The notes under the pieces are model-generated. The model was not told where the DNA came from, did not search any database, and saw only the letters and a program-made list of their open reading frames with translations. A stretch of 46,808 nt of DNA from Armatimonadetes bacterium 55-13 (GTDB lineage: Bacteria > Armatimonadota > Fimbriimonadia > Fimbriimonadales > Fimbriimonadaceae), in the NCBI GenBank assembly GCA_001898035.1, contig MKRX01000014.1, forward strand, positions 13,874 through 60,681, in the 5' to 3' direction. Below, one piece after another: positions 34,101 to 45,000 of this stretch. The first letter of the stretch is position 1. Every line of letters begins with the position of its first letter. The position numbers and the translations under genes were made by a program.

Positions 34101-34390
34101 TTCCCCGGGTTATTGGTGACGCTCGAACTCCGGGTGGGGCCAATATCCAAATTCCTAAGCAGCACGTGCCGGTTGGATACGACTTGAGTAGCGATCTGTA
34201 CGTTCCGAATTTTGTGATCACGTACGATCCCGTTCTAGGTAGCGGACGCGCATGGAACCCTGTTAATCCGTCTCCGTTCTCGCCGGCGAATCCGGCGGTG
34301 CGATCGGACGATCAGGGCCGCATGTTGGCGCCGATGCCTCGATTGCCAGTGAGCCCGAGTTTGGCTTACTTTGGCGAGGTGAACCAGTAA
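31139..34390 (+). CDS. PilX-like large minor pilin
   Basis: This 1083-aa protein has KRSGQTLIIALLILGVLLILG near the N-terminus: a PilX/GspK-type segment lacking the +5 Glu, with one membrane helix followed by RARQRSVANDLAEAGIRYAHG. Next is a very large beta-rich part, including NGDVVVHGDVTAN and INVAGTIIGADNN that look like beta-helix turns. Typical PilX is about 150-200 aa, and GspK about 320. The start is uncertain: ATG at 31139 has AGGTGA upstream, and GTG at 31127 overlaps the upstream stop. The stop overlaps the next ATG by one base. Confidence 0.85.
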   Translation: MGASAIVMKRTKRSGQTLIIALLILGVLLILGFVFLGLISRNITTANRARQRSVANDLAEAGIRYAHGQLLTNPLAADWRPQPTVPVGYDPVTYPAYPHFLGGVPRDPDYALLRPAPLPGDPGFGTDLGGPDGLGAYSRIEFEAGRALTRVHYGPSDANIFVQNPNGALRNPGQAKNFMIIEAVGKPGKINPNDPTTASDARGEKERAQSRKLIAFASIGLTEQAFFVTNKDRVSRAIEIGSPTESGLQFYDGNGSVPPDATVHIKTQFGGSQILPDLNGGTSGAAVPYGASMYFNGDVVVHGDVTANMNRYFGDSINVAGTIIGADNNAVLRVNGATVDIGTGNWIPMGGVMTNPAGTLDSQSSQYSTVSGMVRDGVPSADGAGNPRGARYKEPSSFLASDPVSHEGIYRQAARDSGVVGPVSNTGAFGYGRSVYVNNISDVQNRTDESGRMSVGTAESLVYDWLNPNNEQANSGWQGAFYVPRGAYVQLVPDGFIILRDSRAPASERTWRNPDGTDTGNSVNRYRIVRSGTGKLYIANSYTPFGGGININTATPAQVAAAGQEFTGLLYFEGNVRVRGAIPTDVQLTLVSGGTIYVEGSITKGISRTQAAFDQTGALGERINTSSRSMLMLAAKDFVAVNTSQFTGMPPTQIIEEVNDLPNAIETNPIRMRRTQSADYPSSYTFRSEYLLNPDSGNPANPSTWKPYAYTYEEFSSSLPIGTGLMLMHTMDDGPASNTFISLDVNYGLTAPGREDWQYLFDLNRTPAVAPVNLFDPYQRNNASDFLPYSTAGFFENGYGAAQQDRGKIYGLGSESWQRFAKFETTFFPISQSNGVGAAYTTFPLIPTPAEHGTYQLLAQETNEFNIRFNDLGFNASNDYLIARAAMVPNDVRIEASMYAEDGSFFVIPGPWFNPNPNDRRDAYLQRVTAVGVAEAQAERYEDYGSGPMTPFYGEPIDVRVSILGSVSQNMPVPMSQQVEWQKKWGWIPRVIGDARTPGGANIQIPKQHVPVGYDLSSDLYVPNFVITYDPVLGSGRAWNPVNPSPFSPANPAVRSDDQGRMLAPMPRLPVSPSLAYFGEVNQ

Positions 34391-37300
34391 TGACTTTAAG
34401 ATGGGCCGGATTGGCTGCTTTGTCGCTCGCTTCATCGGTTGCGGTTTCGCAATCGTTGAACTATGCACAGCGTGGGACGCAGGTTCGCGCGGGAGTTGTT
34501 CTGATCGACAGCTCGCAGGTTGTTCCAGGAGTGCCCGCTAATCGGTCACCTCACGTTTGGTACAACCTCGACAGTAATACGGCCATCAAGCCCGCCGGTT
34601 GGAATATTTACAATCCAAATGCGCCTGCACAGGCGACCCAGGAGATGGTCGATCGTTGGGCTGCTTTGGGTGGTGGGCCCACTCTTTTTGAGAGACTCAA
34701 TAAGAGGATGGCTGGTTATTGGGAAGTTCAACTGAGCAAGCTGAGTGACGCGCAGATTTCGCAGTATGATGTTCTGCTGCTGGACGCTACTGGCAACGTT
34801 GCATTGAATGCGCTTGAGCGGGAGAAACTTCGCCAGTTCGTTGACCGTGGCGGAATTCTCTGGGTGGAAACGGCATCTGTGAACCAGGGCCTGTTCGCCG
34901 ACAATGTCATCAACAATTTTCCCATTCCTTTTGGGCTGTCAACGGGAACGGGCGGTGGAAACTTTGACCAGTATCACCCAGCGCTTAGTTATCCTTATAC
35001 CTTTGGTGTCTCAAGTCTTCCTTATCTCAATGGGTCGACCAATGCCGTTTTGACGGCGCCGGCAATCGCTGGTTCCGCGCTTTCGCTATCTTATCCGGTG
35101 GCGGCAGACTGGGGCCGACTCAAGCCGGTCGTGTTGTCTGGTGGCAATGCGACGATGATGGTTGGACGCATAGGCGATGGGTTTGAGGTTGTGACGTCAC
35201 GAGACGCGGCGGGTTATCTCAATCGAGTTAAGAACGACCCGGGTTCTTTGCCCACCTATCTAGCTAACCAGGGTTTTTATGCCTTGGACCCCAGAGGGCG
35301 ATTTGACAAGGTGTCCGATACTTTGGGGCGGCTTGCGGTCAATATCATCAGTCTTGGCTCCGGATCGGAACAGTCCGCCACCGGCAGCCGCAAGTCTGGG
35401 TCCATTCCTGTCGATATCAGCGCTCCGCTTTTGATGCGCTATGACGCTGGTATTACGGCATTGGATCCAGGAAACAAGACCAACTTCCCGGTTGCAAGCT
35501 ATAAGAACATTATTGCGGTATCGGCAAACGATCGAATTTACGTCTACGATGCCAACCCTAAGCAAGACTTGGACGGCGATAACAATCTCGACGATGGCCT
35601 TCCTGACTTTGCCTTTGGTACGAATGAAGATTTGCTATGGGTCAGTCAACCGCTTTCGGGGCCGATCTCTGCACCTATTTGCGTTGAAGTTGCAAACCCA
35701 GTTGGATTGCCAAGCGACCAGGTCATGGTCACGGACGCGAATGGTCAACTGGTTTCATTCGCTATCTTTCCAACCAATGCGTTTGGTCAGATCGTGGGGA
35801 ATGCCAATGCCGCACCACTTTATGCTGTAGCGGCTCCAGATGCGCAGCCCGTCGGTGGACTTTCTACGGGAGCGCCATGGCACGGACCGTATGCTCCAAC
35901 CTACCATGAAGGTTTGGTTTACGTAGCCACAAATCATGGAACGGGATTGGGTGGTCCTAACGGAATGGTCTGGATCGTTAATCCAGCGAACGGTCAGGGA
36001 CTCGATACCGCAGGGAGCCGATGGTTTGTGGGTGGCACTTCTAGCACGGTGATGAACGAGATCACGGCAAGTCCCACGGTTGGATATATTCCAATTGCCG
36101 ACAACTCGGGCGGCATGGATCGCGTCGTTTATGTTCCCACACGGTCACCTAACCAAAACGCGGGAATCTTTAGCCTCTGGGCCGGTACTCGGGGAGAGAG
36201 CCCGCTTTCGGTCACAGCATCCGGCGGCACGCTCACGGTGTCCACACGCGCTTCGCAGAAAGGACTTAACGTCCGATTGTCCAGTGACTCACTAGGGGTC
36301 AAGCTCACCGTCATTAAGGCAAATGGCGATCCTTTGACGGTGACCGAGATGAACACCTTGTTTAATGGCACCGTAACGCAAGGTATTGCGGGGGTGTTGG
36401 ATTTTGGCCTAAGCGGCGCTTGGGATCCGAACTACAGTGTTCGAGTTGACTACACGATCGATTGGGGAAGAGAACCAAGACCTTCCATTGTTCGTGGCAG
36501 TATTTTTCTTCCAGACGACACTAGCAATCGCCGACCCATTATTGGCAGTATCGCGATGAGCGCTCGCGGAACGATCTATGTCGTTCACAGTAGCGGCGAG
36601 GACTCCTTTACTCCCAATCCTACGCAGGGCGGGGCGTTCTACGCGTTCAGAGAAGAAGGACAGGGAGCATTTAAGTGCGTCATTCGATATGACGCCTATG
36701 GCCCCCACACGATTAATCTTAATCAATCGACACCTGCATCGGTGCCCGCGACCATCAGCGACGACGACGAACTGGTCAATCTATTTGCACCCATCCTTGG
36801 GGGGACGGTCAATAAAATTACGTTCACCAGTAGTCCGGTGGTGAAGGGTGATTACGTCTACGTAGTCGCAAGCATGCGAAAGACGGGCGCACCTTTCTCG
36901 CAGTTCATTCCTTTCACGGTATTGATGGCGTTTAAGTCCGAGCCCGAGATGCCCGAGATTGCAGTCGGCGACTTGCGCGACGGATTCTCACTGGTTCAGC
37001 CAGATATAACGCGAAGTTCCAGCAAGAGCATTCCGACGGTATTGAGCGTCGCCTCGCCAGGAATCTACCAGTACATCCGATCTTCTGGAAAGATTCGCTT
37101 TGATAGTCTGATGACGCCGAGTCGCGGGCAAATTCAGAGTGCATTCAGTCTTAGCCAACCTGTCGTATTGCGATCAGGGGGCCGACCGGACACATTGGTT
37201 TACCCAGACGCAAGCGCTGGTAGTCGGTGGAATCCATTGGCTTGGTATGTGGTCTTACACGGTTACGAGCAACCCACGACTCCCGTTGTGACGGGCGGAA

Positions 37301-39015
37301 CGCTCTTTATTGGCGGCGCGAGCAAATTGCCGAATATCATCGTGAAAGGACAAAACCCAATTACGGCGCCGACGACAGGTTTGCTGTACGGCATCAACGC
37401 CGATATCAGCGAGCGTGATCAGTTCATCCGGGTCGATGCTTCCAGACCGTGGTTGAGACAAGTCAACATCATCAAGCCCTCGGGAGCTGGTATCGCGGGA
37501 AATCCGAATATCCGCTGGCCACAGACGGTTGGGGTTGGTTCGCTAGAGGACTGGAAGATTCGGTTAGCTCAAACGAACATGCCTCGCACCAGTCGAACGA
37601 TGTCCTTGGCGGCTGGCGATGGCGGGCTGTATGTGACAGGTGGAACCAACAATCCCGGCGCTTACGGTGGAAATGGCGTTCTCTATGGTTTCTCTCGCGC
37701 CGATTTCGTCGTCTGCGACGAAGGACGGCTGGGGCGATTCGATGCCGCGGGAAATCCCCTTTTTGCAACCGATGCGACGAGTAGCTCCGGGCCGGAGACC
37801 AACGTGGGTGGGACGGTCAATGTGCGTACTCTTCAGCGACCCGTCCGTGCCTATCCATTTGGCCCGACCGATCTGGTAGCGGTTGATCCCTCCGGTAATC
37901 GGGTTGTTAGGATCGACAGCGCGGGACGAGAAGTACGGTCCTTGAACGACTTCAAGATCGATCCGGCATCAAACGTTCAATTGGAACCGAACGAGTCGTA
38001 TAAGTTCAATAACCCAAGAGACGTCGCGGTTTATGGCGAGTTTGTGTCGAATCCCACCGGGGTCACAAGCCCGCAGACTCTGGAGTATTGGATTCACTAC
38101 GTCGTCGCCGATACGGGTAACCATCGAATTCTTGATGTTATCGATCGACATGCTGTGGGTCCGAATCGTCAAATTGGCGATGCAATTCAAATCGGCAACG
38201 AGCGAATGCTCGGTGTTCTTCGATGGCATAGTCCCATCGAATACTCAGGTAAGCGATTTGAATACACTTCCATCACGCGGGCCGCGTTGCCATCGGGCGC
38301 CTACTACTATGTAGCGGGCATCGGAAATGGCGCGCCAACCAGAACCGATATCGGCTTGGATACTCCGGCGGGGACGAATGAGCGACAGGCTCGCGACGGA
38401 AACGGCGGAATCATAATTTTCGATCCGGCCGGCCCTTCGGCTTCCACGGCAATCTACGATATCGTTGTTCCGCAAGTAGATGCGGGAGGCTATTTCGATC
38501 CTAATACGGGAGACTTCACCTCGGCAGTTCGCCCCCTTCACCGAAAGAAGCTCACGAACTTGACCTCGGTTACCGCCAGGAATATCCCAGGCGTATCGCT
38601 ACCGGCGATCATGTTTACGGATTCTACGGGTGTTTACGAGGTTATCAACAACGGTACCGATTGGGTTGTTCGTTGGATGATGCCGAACGAGGTCTATCGC
38701 TACATGCGCTATCAGCCCGGAGCCCCGCCAACCATCTTTGGAAGCAATGCACGAGGATTGCGAGCAACCTACGCACGCAGGTTGGAATCGGGCGATGTGC
38801 TTATTGTCAACGGCTATATTGGCCGAAAGCTCAACGGCGACGTGTTCAACGGTGAGGTCGTCCAAGTAGATGGAGCTTTCGGGACAGGCACGGATGATGG
38901 CTTTGCCTGGAATCGGCCAAATCTTGGTTTCTATAGCGGAAGCATTCGCTTTGAGCTCCCGCCCATTACTGGCGCTCGTGACCTTTATCAGCCAGTCTTT
39001 GCTGATCGACGTTAA
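34390..39015 (+). CDS. Giant secreted beta-propeller protein in the pilY1 position, 1541 aa
   Basis: The protein starts with a signal peptide (MTLRWAGLAALSLASSVAVS). Residues about 30-190 contain YDVLLLDATGNVALN and LRQFVDRGGILWVETAS, similar to a GATase-like domain found in large secreted proteins. A beta-propeller-like part follows (about 350-620), with repeats such as IAVSANDRIYVYDA and GLVYVATNHGTGLGG. Inside it lies DLDGDNNLDD (D393-D402), matching the DxDxDxxxD calcium loop known in PilY1. A further NHL/PQQ-like part (about 1155-1300) has DPSGNRVVRIDSAGREV and VVADTGNHRILD. The ATG overlaps the preceding stop. Position after pilV-pilW-pilX suggests a tip adhesin or pilus regulator of the PilY1 kind. 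This is inference, and no direct sequence match was made. Confidence 0.75.
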   Translation: MTLRWAGLAALSLASSVAVSQSLNYAQRGTQVRAGVVLIDSSQVVPGVPANRSPHVWYNLDSNTAIKPAGWNIYNPNAPAQATQEMVDRWAALGGGPTLFERLNKRMAGYWEVQLSKLSDAQISQYDVLLLDATGNVALNALEREKLRQFVDRGGILWVETASVNQGLFADNVINNFPIPFGLSTGTGGGNFDQYHPALSYPYTFGVSSLPYLNGSTNAVLTAPAIAGSALSLSYPVAADWGRLKPVVLSGGNATMMVGRIGDGFEVVTSRDAAGYLNRVKNDPGSLPTYLANQGFYALDPRGRFDKVSDTLGRLAVNIISLGSGSEQSATGSRKSGSIPVDISAPLLMRYDAGITALDPGNKTNFPVASYKNIIAVSANDRIYVYDANPKQDLDGDNNLDDGLPDFAFGTNEDLLWVSQPLSGPISAPICVEVANPVGLPSDQVMVTDANGQLVSFAIFPTNAFGQIVGNANAAPLYAVAAPDAQPVGGLSTGAPWHGPYAPTYHEGLVYVATNHGTGLGGPNGMVWIVNPANGQGLDTAGSRWFVGGTSSTVMNEITASPTVGYIPIADNSGGMDRVVYVPTRSPNQNAGIFSLWAGTRGESPLSVTASGGTLTVSTRASQKGLNVRLSSDSLGVKLTVIKANGDPLTVTEMNTLFNGTVTQGIAGVLDFGLSGAWDPNYSVRVDYTIDWGREPRPSIVRGSIFLPDDTSNRRPIIGSIAMSARGTIYVVHSSGEDSFTPNPTQGGAFYAFREEGQGAFKCVIRYDAYGPHTINLNQSTPASVPATISDDDELVNLFAPILGGTVNKITFTSSPVVKGDYVYVVASMRKTGAPFSQFIPFTVLMAFKSEPEMPEIAVGDLRDGFSLVQPDITRSSSKSIPTVLSVASPGIYQYIRSSGKIRFDSLMTPSRGQIQSAFSLSQPVVLRSGGRPDTLVYPDASAGSRWNPLAWYVVLHGYEQPTTPVVTGGTLFIGGASKLPNIIVKGQNPITAPTTGLLYGINADISERDQFIRVDASRPWLRQVNIIKPSGAGIAGNPNIRWPQTVGVGSLEDWKIRLAQTNMPRTSRTMSLAAGDGGLYVTGGTNNPGAYGGNGVLYGFSRADFVVCDEGRLGRFDAAGNPLFATDATSSSGPETNVGGTVNVRTLQRPVRAYPFGPTDLVAVDPSGNRVVRIDSAGREVRSLNDFKIDPASNVQLEPNESYKFNNPRDVAVYGEFVSNPTGVTSPQTLEYWIHYVVADTGNHRILDVIDRHAVGPNRQIGDAIQIGNERMLGVLRWHSPIEYSGKRFEYTSITRAALPSGAYYYVAGIGNGAPTRTDIGLDTPAGTNERQARDGNGGIIIFDPAGPSASTAIYDIVVPQVDAGGYFDPNTGDFTSAVRPLHRKKLTNLTSVTARNIPGVSLPAIMFTDSTGVYEVINNGTDWVVRWMMPNEVYRYMRYQPGAPPTIFGSNARGLRATYARRLESGDVLIVNGYIGRKLNGDVFNGEVVQVDGAFGTGTDDGFAWNRPNLGFYSGSIRFELPPITGARDLYQPVFADRR

Positions 39016-42000
39016 TGAAGAACAAATCGGTGAAATCGATGAGATCGAAATTGAATCTTTGGATTGGGACGTTGACTGCCGTAAGCATGGCGCTTGCGGC
39101 CAGTTCAGCCGTAGCTCAAGACTTTCGCGGTCTGAAGGGAGACAATGCTCGTACAGGTAAGAATGCTACGCCGAACCTCAGTAATCCGAGCCGAGGAAGG
39201 CTGACCTGGTTCCGCCCCAATGCAACCGATAGCCGCAGTGGGACGATTATCCGAAACAACACTGCCTTGGCTCCCAATGTGGCCTCGACAGCGGGATGGC
39301 TTGCCTCCCCCAACGATGCTACCTCGGCGGCATTTTGGTACGACCAGCCATCGTATGCCGATCAGACTTCAGACGAAAATGTCGGCGCGTTTGCCATCTA
39401 CCCAGGTGTGCCTGGATTCGATGGTCGATTTCCAGCCTATCGCTACACAACGACGGTGAGCGCAACGCCGCTTCCCAACAATCCTGCTATTGGCGCCACC
39501 CAGAGCTTCACGTGGGTGATGGATCCCACCGTCGCTCCCCTTAACGAGCCGGCAGGAACCCCCAAGAACTACGCGCTCTATGTTTGGCTCCCATCAGGTG
39601 GGACCGGAACGGGATTGGCCAGGCTTTATCCGCAACGCTATTTTGTTTATCAAATTACGTATGACGGAGTAAAGACATACACGGATGTCGTAGACACCTA
39701 CGCCGCCGGACCAGGCTGGGTTCGGCTTGGGAATGGTGGTTTAACGACCAACCGACAATTTGCTTACAACGGAACCAATCCCATTCAAATCACCCTGTTT
39801 AACACGGTGCCTTTTTCGGCCAATACCGGAGCGCTGACAGATAACCCGGGGACCAGCTTGGTCTACGCAGACGCCGCGATGGCGGTGCCGCAAATTGGCG
39901 AGATGCAGGCGACGCCGACGATCACTAACATTACGGGCGGAACCCGTGCGGTGGCGGCGGTCAACCAGAAGTCGATTGGCGAGCGAAACAATGAAACGGT
40001 TGGTATCTCCCAGGGCGTGGTCACCAGCTACGACTACGACACGGGCACTCGCCGTTGGACCTTCCGTCCCGCCGAACAGGCGTTCACCTTTACAAAAGAT
40101 GATCTGAGTTCCGGCGTAACGGCCAGTGCTGGCTTCGTCCAGATACCGATTGGGTTGGGCACAGCTGCGGGCCGAGGCACGACCTACTACCGAGCACCTT
40201 TAGCGGTTGGAGGCACGGATGGTGTGATCTACGACACCGATCTCGGTGGAGGTAACTCAGCGCTGGAAGATGGTCTCTATGAAGTCCAGCTTTATTTGGC
40301 GCCTTCAGTAATTGGTGAGGATCACGGAAACTCCGTCAAGGTAATTGTCCACGAGAACGGTGTAGACCAACTGTTCTATATCGACATGAACCGCGGACCG
40401 GGGTGGTATTCAGTTGGCGCGAGACGGTTTGAAAACACTCAAGCGATGCCGTTGCGAGTGGAGATTTCGAACGATACGAATTCGGCGGCAGATATCGGCA
40501 AATTCTCTTACGCTGACTCTGTTCGGTTCATCGGTGCTTTCGATTCCGAAGTTATTTCGACGCCGACTACGGCAACGGTCAACATTCGACAACCGGGTGG
40601 AGCGGTCGTCTCCCAAGACGTCGTCATCGTGGCCTGCGAGGATGGACATATCTACTGCCTGGACGCAGTTGGAAACGCGGATGGGACGACGAATGTCATC
40701 TGGGCCTATCCGAGTATCGAAGACGAGACAAACCCGTCTTGGGTCGATCCGAACATCACGGCTGGAATCGATGGCGAGGTAGGCACGGGTGGCCCGGCCA
40801 CGATAGCCGAGATGCCGACTGGATTTGGGCGAAGTTCTCCTATCGTTCAACGAGTGGGAGGCAATGACTACGTTTTTATTGCCGCTTCCAATGGCCGTGT
40901 TTACTGTATCGATGCAACCGGTCGGGGCGACTACGATTTGGCTGGGGGTAAGCCCGGTACGACTTCGCGAGTATGGTCTTACCCAAGCGACTACCCGTCC
41001 TCGCGACGCAGCGGCACTTTGGGATCCTTTACCAATGCATCGCTTGCCTATGCGGAAGTTGGTGGAACGCCTCGCCTATATGTTCCTACGGAAAGCGGCC
41101 ATATGTACGCACTTGATCCGGCAGGTAACGCGGCCTCGCACACGACCACGGTTTTGTGGGATTATCCCGGCAGATCGAATCAGTTGCCTGCGATCACCAC
41201 GACTCCAGCTATTGACTTTGGTCGAATCTATTTTGGAACGGCCGAAGACGATAACGGTGTTGGCAGCTTCTATTCATTGGATGCTACAAACGGTGGTGGT
41301 GCCCAAGTATTTACGGCCACCGCTGGCTTGCCAACGCCACTCTCGTTCGTAGGCGGGCCCGCAACGGCTTCCGCGGCTTTGATTGGTGGCGCGGCGCCAG
41401 TTGATACCGTGTTTGTAGCCAACCAGAACTTGAACGTCTATGCGCTAGACGCGGCGAATATCAATAACGTCTTGTGGAGGACAAACGAACTCAACACGAC
41501 GGTGACCGGACCTCTGACGTTCACCCCGATGATTGTTTACGATAGGACGAGCGTTCAGAATCTTCTGCCGGTCGTTGTAGTACCTGGAGACAATGGCCAG
41601 TTCACGGCACTTTTTGCCCGATCCGGCCTGACAAACGATTCTTCGAATATCTACGACGGAAAGCGGGCTTGGTTCTATCAGGCGGCCGATGGAACGGTGG
41701 GAGGCACCTCGGTTGGTAGCCCAGTTGGGTTCCCAGGATTCATGTATGGAGGAGACCTGTCTGGAAACCTCTATGCATGGAGTAATACGGGCCTGTTGCC
41801 TGGCCAGGGCGATCCTCCAGGAGCTGAAGGCATTCCGGAGAACGATCCTCGGGGAGCCCTCTTTAGAGATGCTCAAATCAAGTCGGTCACAGCGGCTGAA
41901 TATGCCGCACTTAGAGACGATCCGACGGCAGTGACCTACAATGATATTCTCGGCTGGGCGGGAACAGACGTCGACTTTGAATGGGGTGAAACGGCTTACT

Positions 42001-45000
42001 TCGTGGTGTACGGATTCCCGTACAAAGAAGATGTCGATGGCAACGCTACCGATACCCCTTCTTTGGTCAATTTCCAGATCAGTACGGACGGAGCGACGAC
42101 TCGACAGTTCGCCGTGGTGTCGCGTCAACTTAACTCTCCCTTAGTTGCGGAGAAAGATGGCTATGCCATTCTGGCCTTTGCCATTCAGGGAAGCGGGCCC
42201 AACAGCCTTCCTCCTGGAAATGGAAAGGTCACCTACACGGTTTCGCCGGGAAGGACCACCAGCAGCGGAGCTCAAGTAGTTATCGCGACGAATCCGGCTA
42301 ACGGACTCGATTTCCGAGTTGCCAATCCGCTTGGTATCAAGATGTCCGCGTCCGGCGTGAACGACGGAATAGGTGTCACCACGGTGACTTCCGACCCCGA
42401 CGCGCTGGTCAATGGAAGCCCTGATGTAGCGGCAACGGCAGGCAACAATGAGTCGCTTTTGACCAGCCACTTCGGATTGATTGGTCATGCGCAAGTTGGA
42501 TCCAGCGTGGTCTACGTGTACGACCGAAGCGCGATGACGCTACTCCGAGGTCCGGATAGAGGTCTGGATCAGGTTCGCGTCTATCGACCTGAACTCTCTT
42601 GGCTGGGCGGAGCCGCGGCGGTTGTGAAGCCAATTCCAACGGCGATCTTTGGAACGCTCTTCGAGGATCTACCCGATCAGCGGCCGAATATCAGCCTTGA
42701 CTATCCGAATATCCGTGCTGAAAACGTAAACGTCACCAAGGATCCGAACGGGAAGACCGAGAATCCTGGATTTAGCGGAGTTAGCTTAAACGCGCCAACT
42801 TTGGCTGGGGGTGGCTTGATCGATCAAGACAACTTCCAAAATCGCGTCTTGCGACCGACTCCGTTTGCCATTGATGTGGATATTCCTCTGCACCAACCGG
42901 CCAACTTCAATGTGGACTGGACGAACTCAGCAGGAAGTCTGCTCAAGGTCGGCTACTCGGGTCGGATGCGGGTCTTCGTCGATAGCAACACGGACGGCAC
43001 GCTCGACACAATTGGTGGTCGCACCGAAGCCCACCGAGACTTCTGGTTGAATGGCGCCGTTGCGGTGGATGAAGCGGTGGCGATCCGAACGCCGAGTCTG
43101 GATCTGGGCTCGTTCCCGGCTGGTGCGGGCTACTCACCGCTGACTCCGTGGAGCGGAGGCCCGTTCACCCCGTGGGGAACGGCAACCGACTATCCGCAGA
43201 TGTTCAAGGAATTCCAAGTATCGAATCCTGGAAATGTCAACCTCTTGAATTTGAGAATCGCCACCCGCGTAAATCGCGGTGGAACCCTCAGTTCCTGGGG
43301 CATGTACTCATCGTCCGTGGATGAATTCGGTTGGATCGATACAGGGCTTGAGCTGTGGAGCGATATCAATCAGCCGTTTGCGCTAACTCCACAGGTCATT
43401 CTGCAAAAAGCCCGAGTGGGTGAGCGAGGAGATACTTATCTTCAGACCAATCCTCGGTATGCAGCAAATCCAAACTTGGATACCAACGGTGGTCGCTTCT
43501 TGCCAAGCCCGCTTTCGGATAATCCAAAGGTTGCGGTGTCTGTGCCGATCGGCGTTCCAGTTGGAACCTACACACAGATCATCCGGGTTATTGAAGACAC
43601 GGCGGCGGCTAACCAGGCGCTGGACATGAGTCTCGTTAATCCGAATATCACGGCAGAAACGTTCTCGGAGCCGGGCATGCAACTGTCATTGAAGGTTCGA
43701 GAGACTCGGCTGACCAATAACTTCACTAAGTTTAGTGCGCCAATGACCGACGATCCGACCGTTCTGGGTTCGGATACGGCGGCGTTCCTCCACAAGAACT
43801 TGCAGCCAGCGGGCACCCGAACGGTTAATGGTGGATTGGTAGCGGCCTGGACATCGAGCCGAGCCGCAAACACGGCGACGCAACCTACTCAGGCCAGCGG
43901 CAACGATCAATATCGCATCTATCTTGCCGGCGTTAATGGAAGCGGAGCGGCTCCAGGCGGACTCGATCCCAAGAACGGACTGCGGGATCTGTTTGGATTC
44001 TTCTCCCCGGGAACTCAATGGTTCCAGGCTTCGCCTTCGACGACTAATGGCTATCCGGCGGGCGGCTATCTCTATCCGACCACGGCAGGCGAGACTATTG
44101 TCCCTGGGACCGAGAAGTATGGAGCGCCCAGTCTGCCAGTTCGTGGGTTCGTCAATCCGTTCGCGGCGGGGCCATTGAACGCTGGCGACCCCACTGTGTT
44201 CAATAGCCTTGACATGGCCTTCGTCGGTGAGGCGATGAAGCAGACTTCGGGTGGAAGGACGAGCGAGTCTCGCCTCTTTATGACGCGGATGGTGGTTGAT
44301 AACACCGGTGTGCCAACGCTGGATGCGACGCCCTATCCCATGCCGTACGATCCGAACACCCAGAAAGGCAAAGCGAGCGTCGTCAAGATGGATGCTAATC
44401 GATCTTTGGCAATGTACAGCGCCTTGGGAACGGGAAACACCAATATCTTCTGGACGATCTTTGATTACAACCAACGAAACGACGCGACAACCGGTGGCTT
44501 CACAGCGCCGCAAACGCTGAACTTTGGCGACGGTTTTGAATCGGTAGGATCTCCAGCGCTTAGTGGTAGAAGATACACTGGAGGCGAGGCCAATCTGGCT
44601 GGTCGCCCGGTGTACGATCTTTCCTTCACCGGAAAGCTTCGTGGTCAATCCAAGACCGAGGTCTTCCTCACGAGGATTCTGGCGGACGGAGCGGGAGTGC
44701 CACAAAGCGTGGTGAACTTCCCTGAAGTCGCTGAGGAGCGGCTGACGGGCAACTCTCAGCGCAGCATCTTCACGGCTACTGGCGTGGATTGGGATATCAC
44801 GCAGCCGATCGTCCTCTCGATTCGCAACATCGGTTCCACGGCGACTCAGACGCTGGTCTCAGGCACACCTAAGGTGGATCGAGAAACTGGATTGGTCGTC
44901 ATGGACACCAAACTCGGTGGAAAGGCGTATCTTGATCCGCGACTTGGGCAAGTTCGCTTTACCGGTGGGTTGCCGCTGGCGACTAGTGAGATCCTGCTGC

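Noticed and set aside
43686-44705. 339-codon minus ORF inside the 2233-aa gene
   Set aside because: It is a shadow of the plus-strand gene, with no motif and no ribosome binding site.
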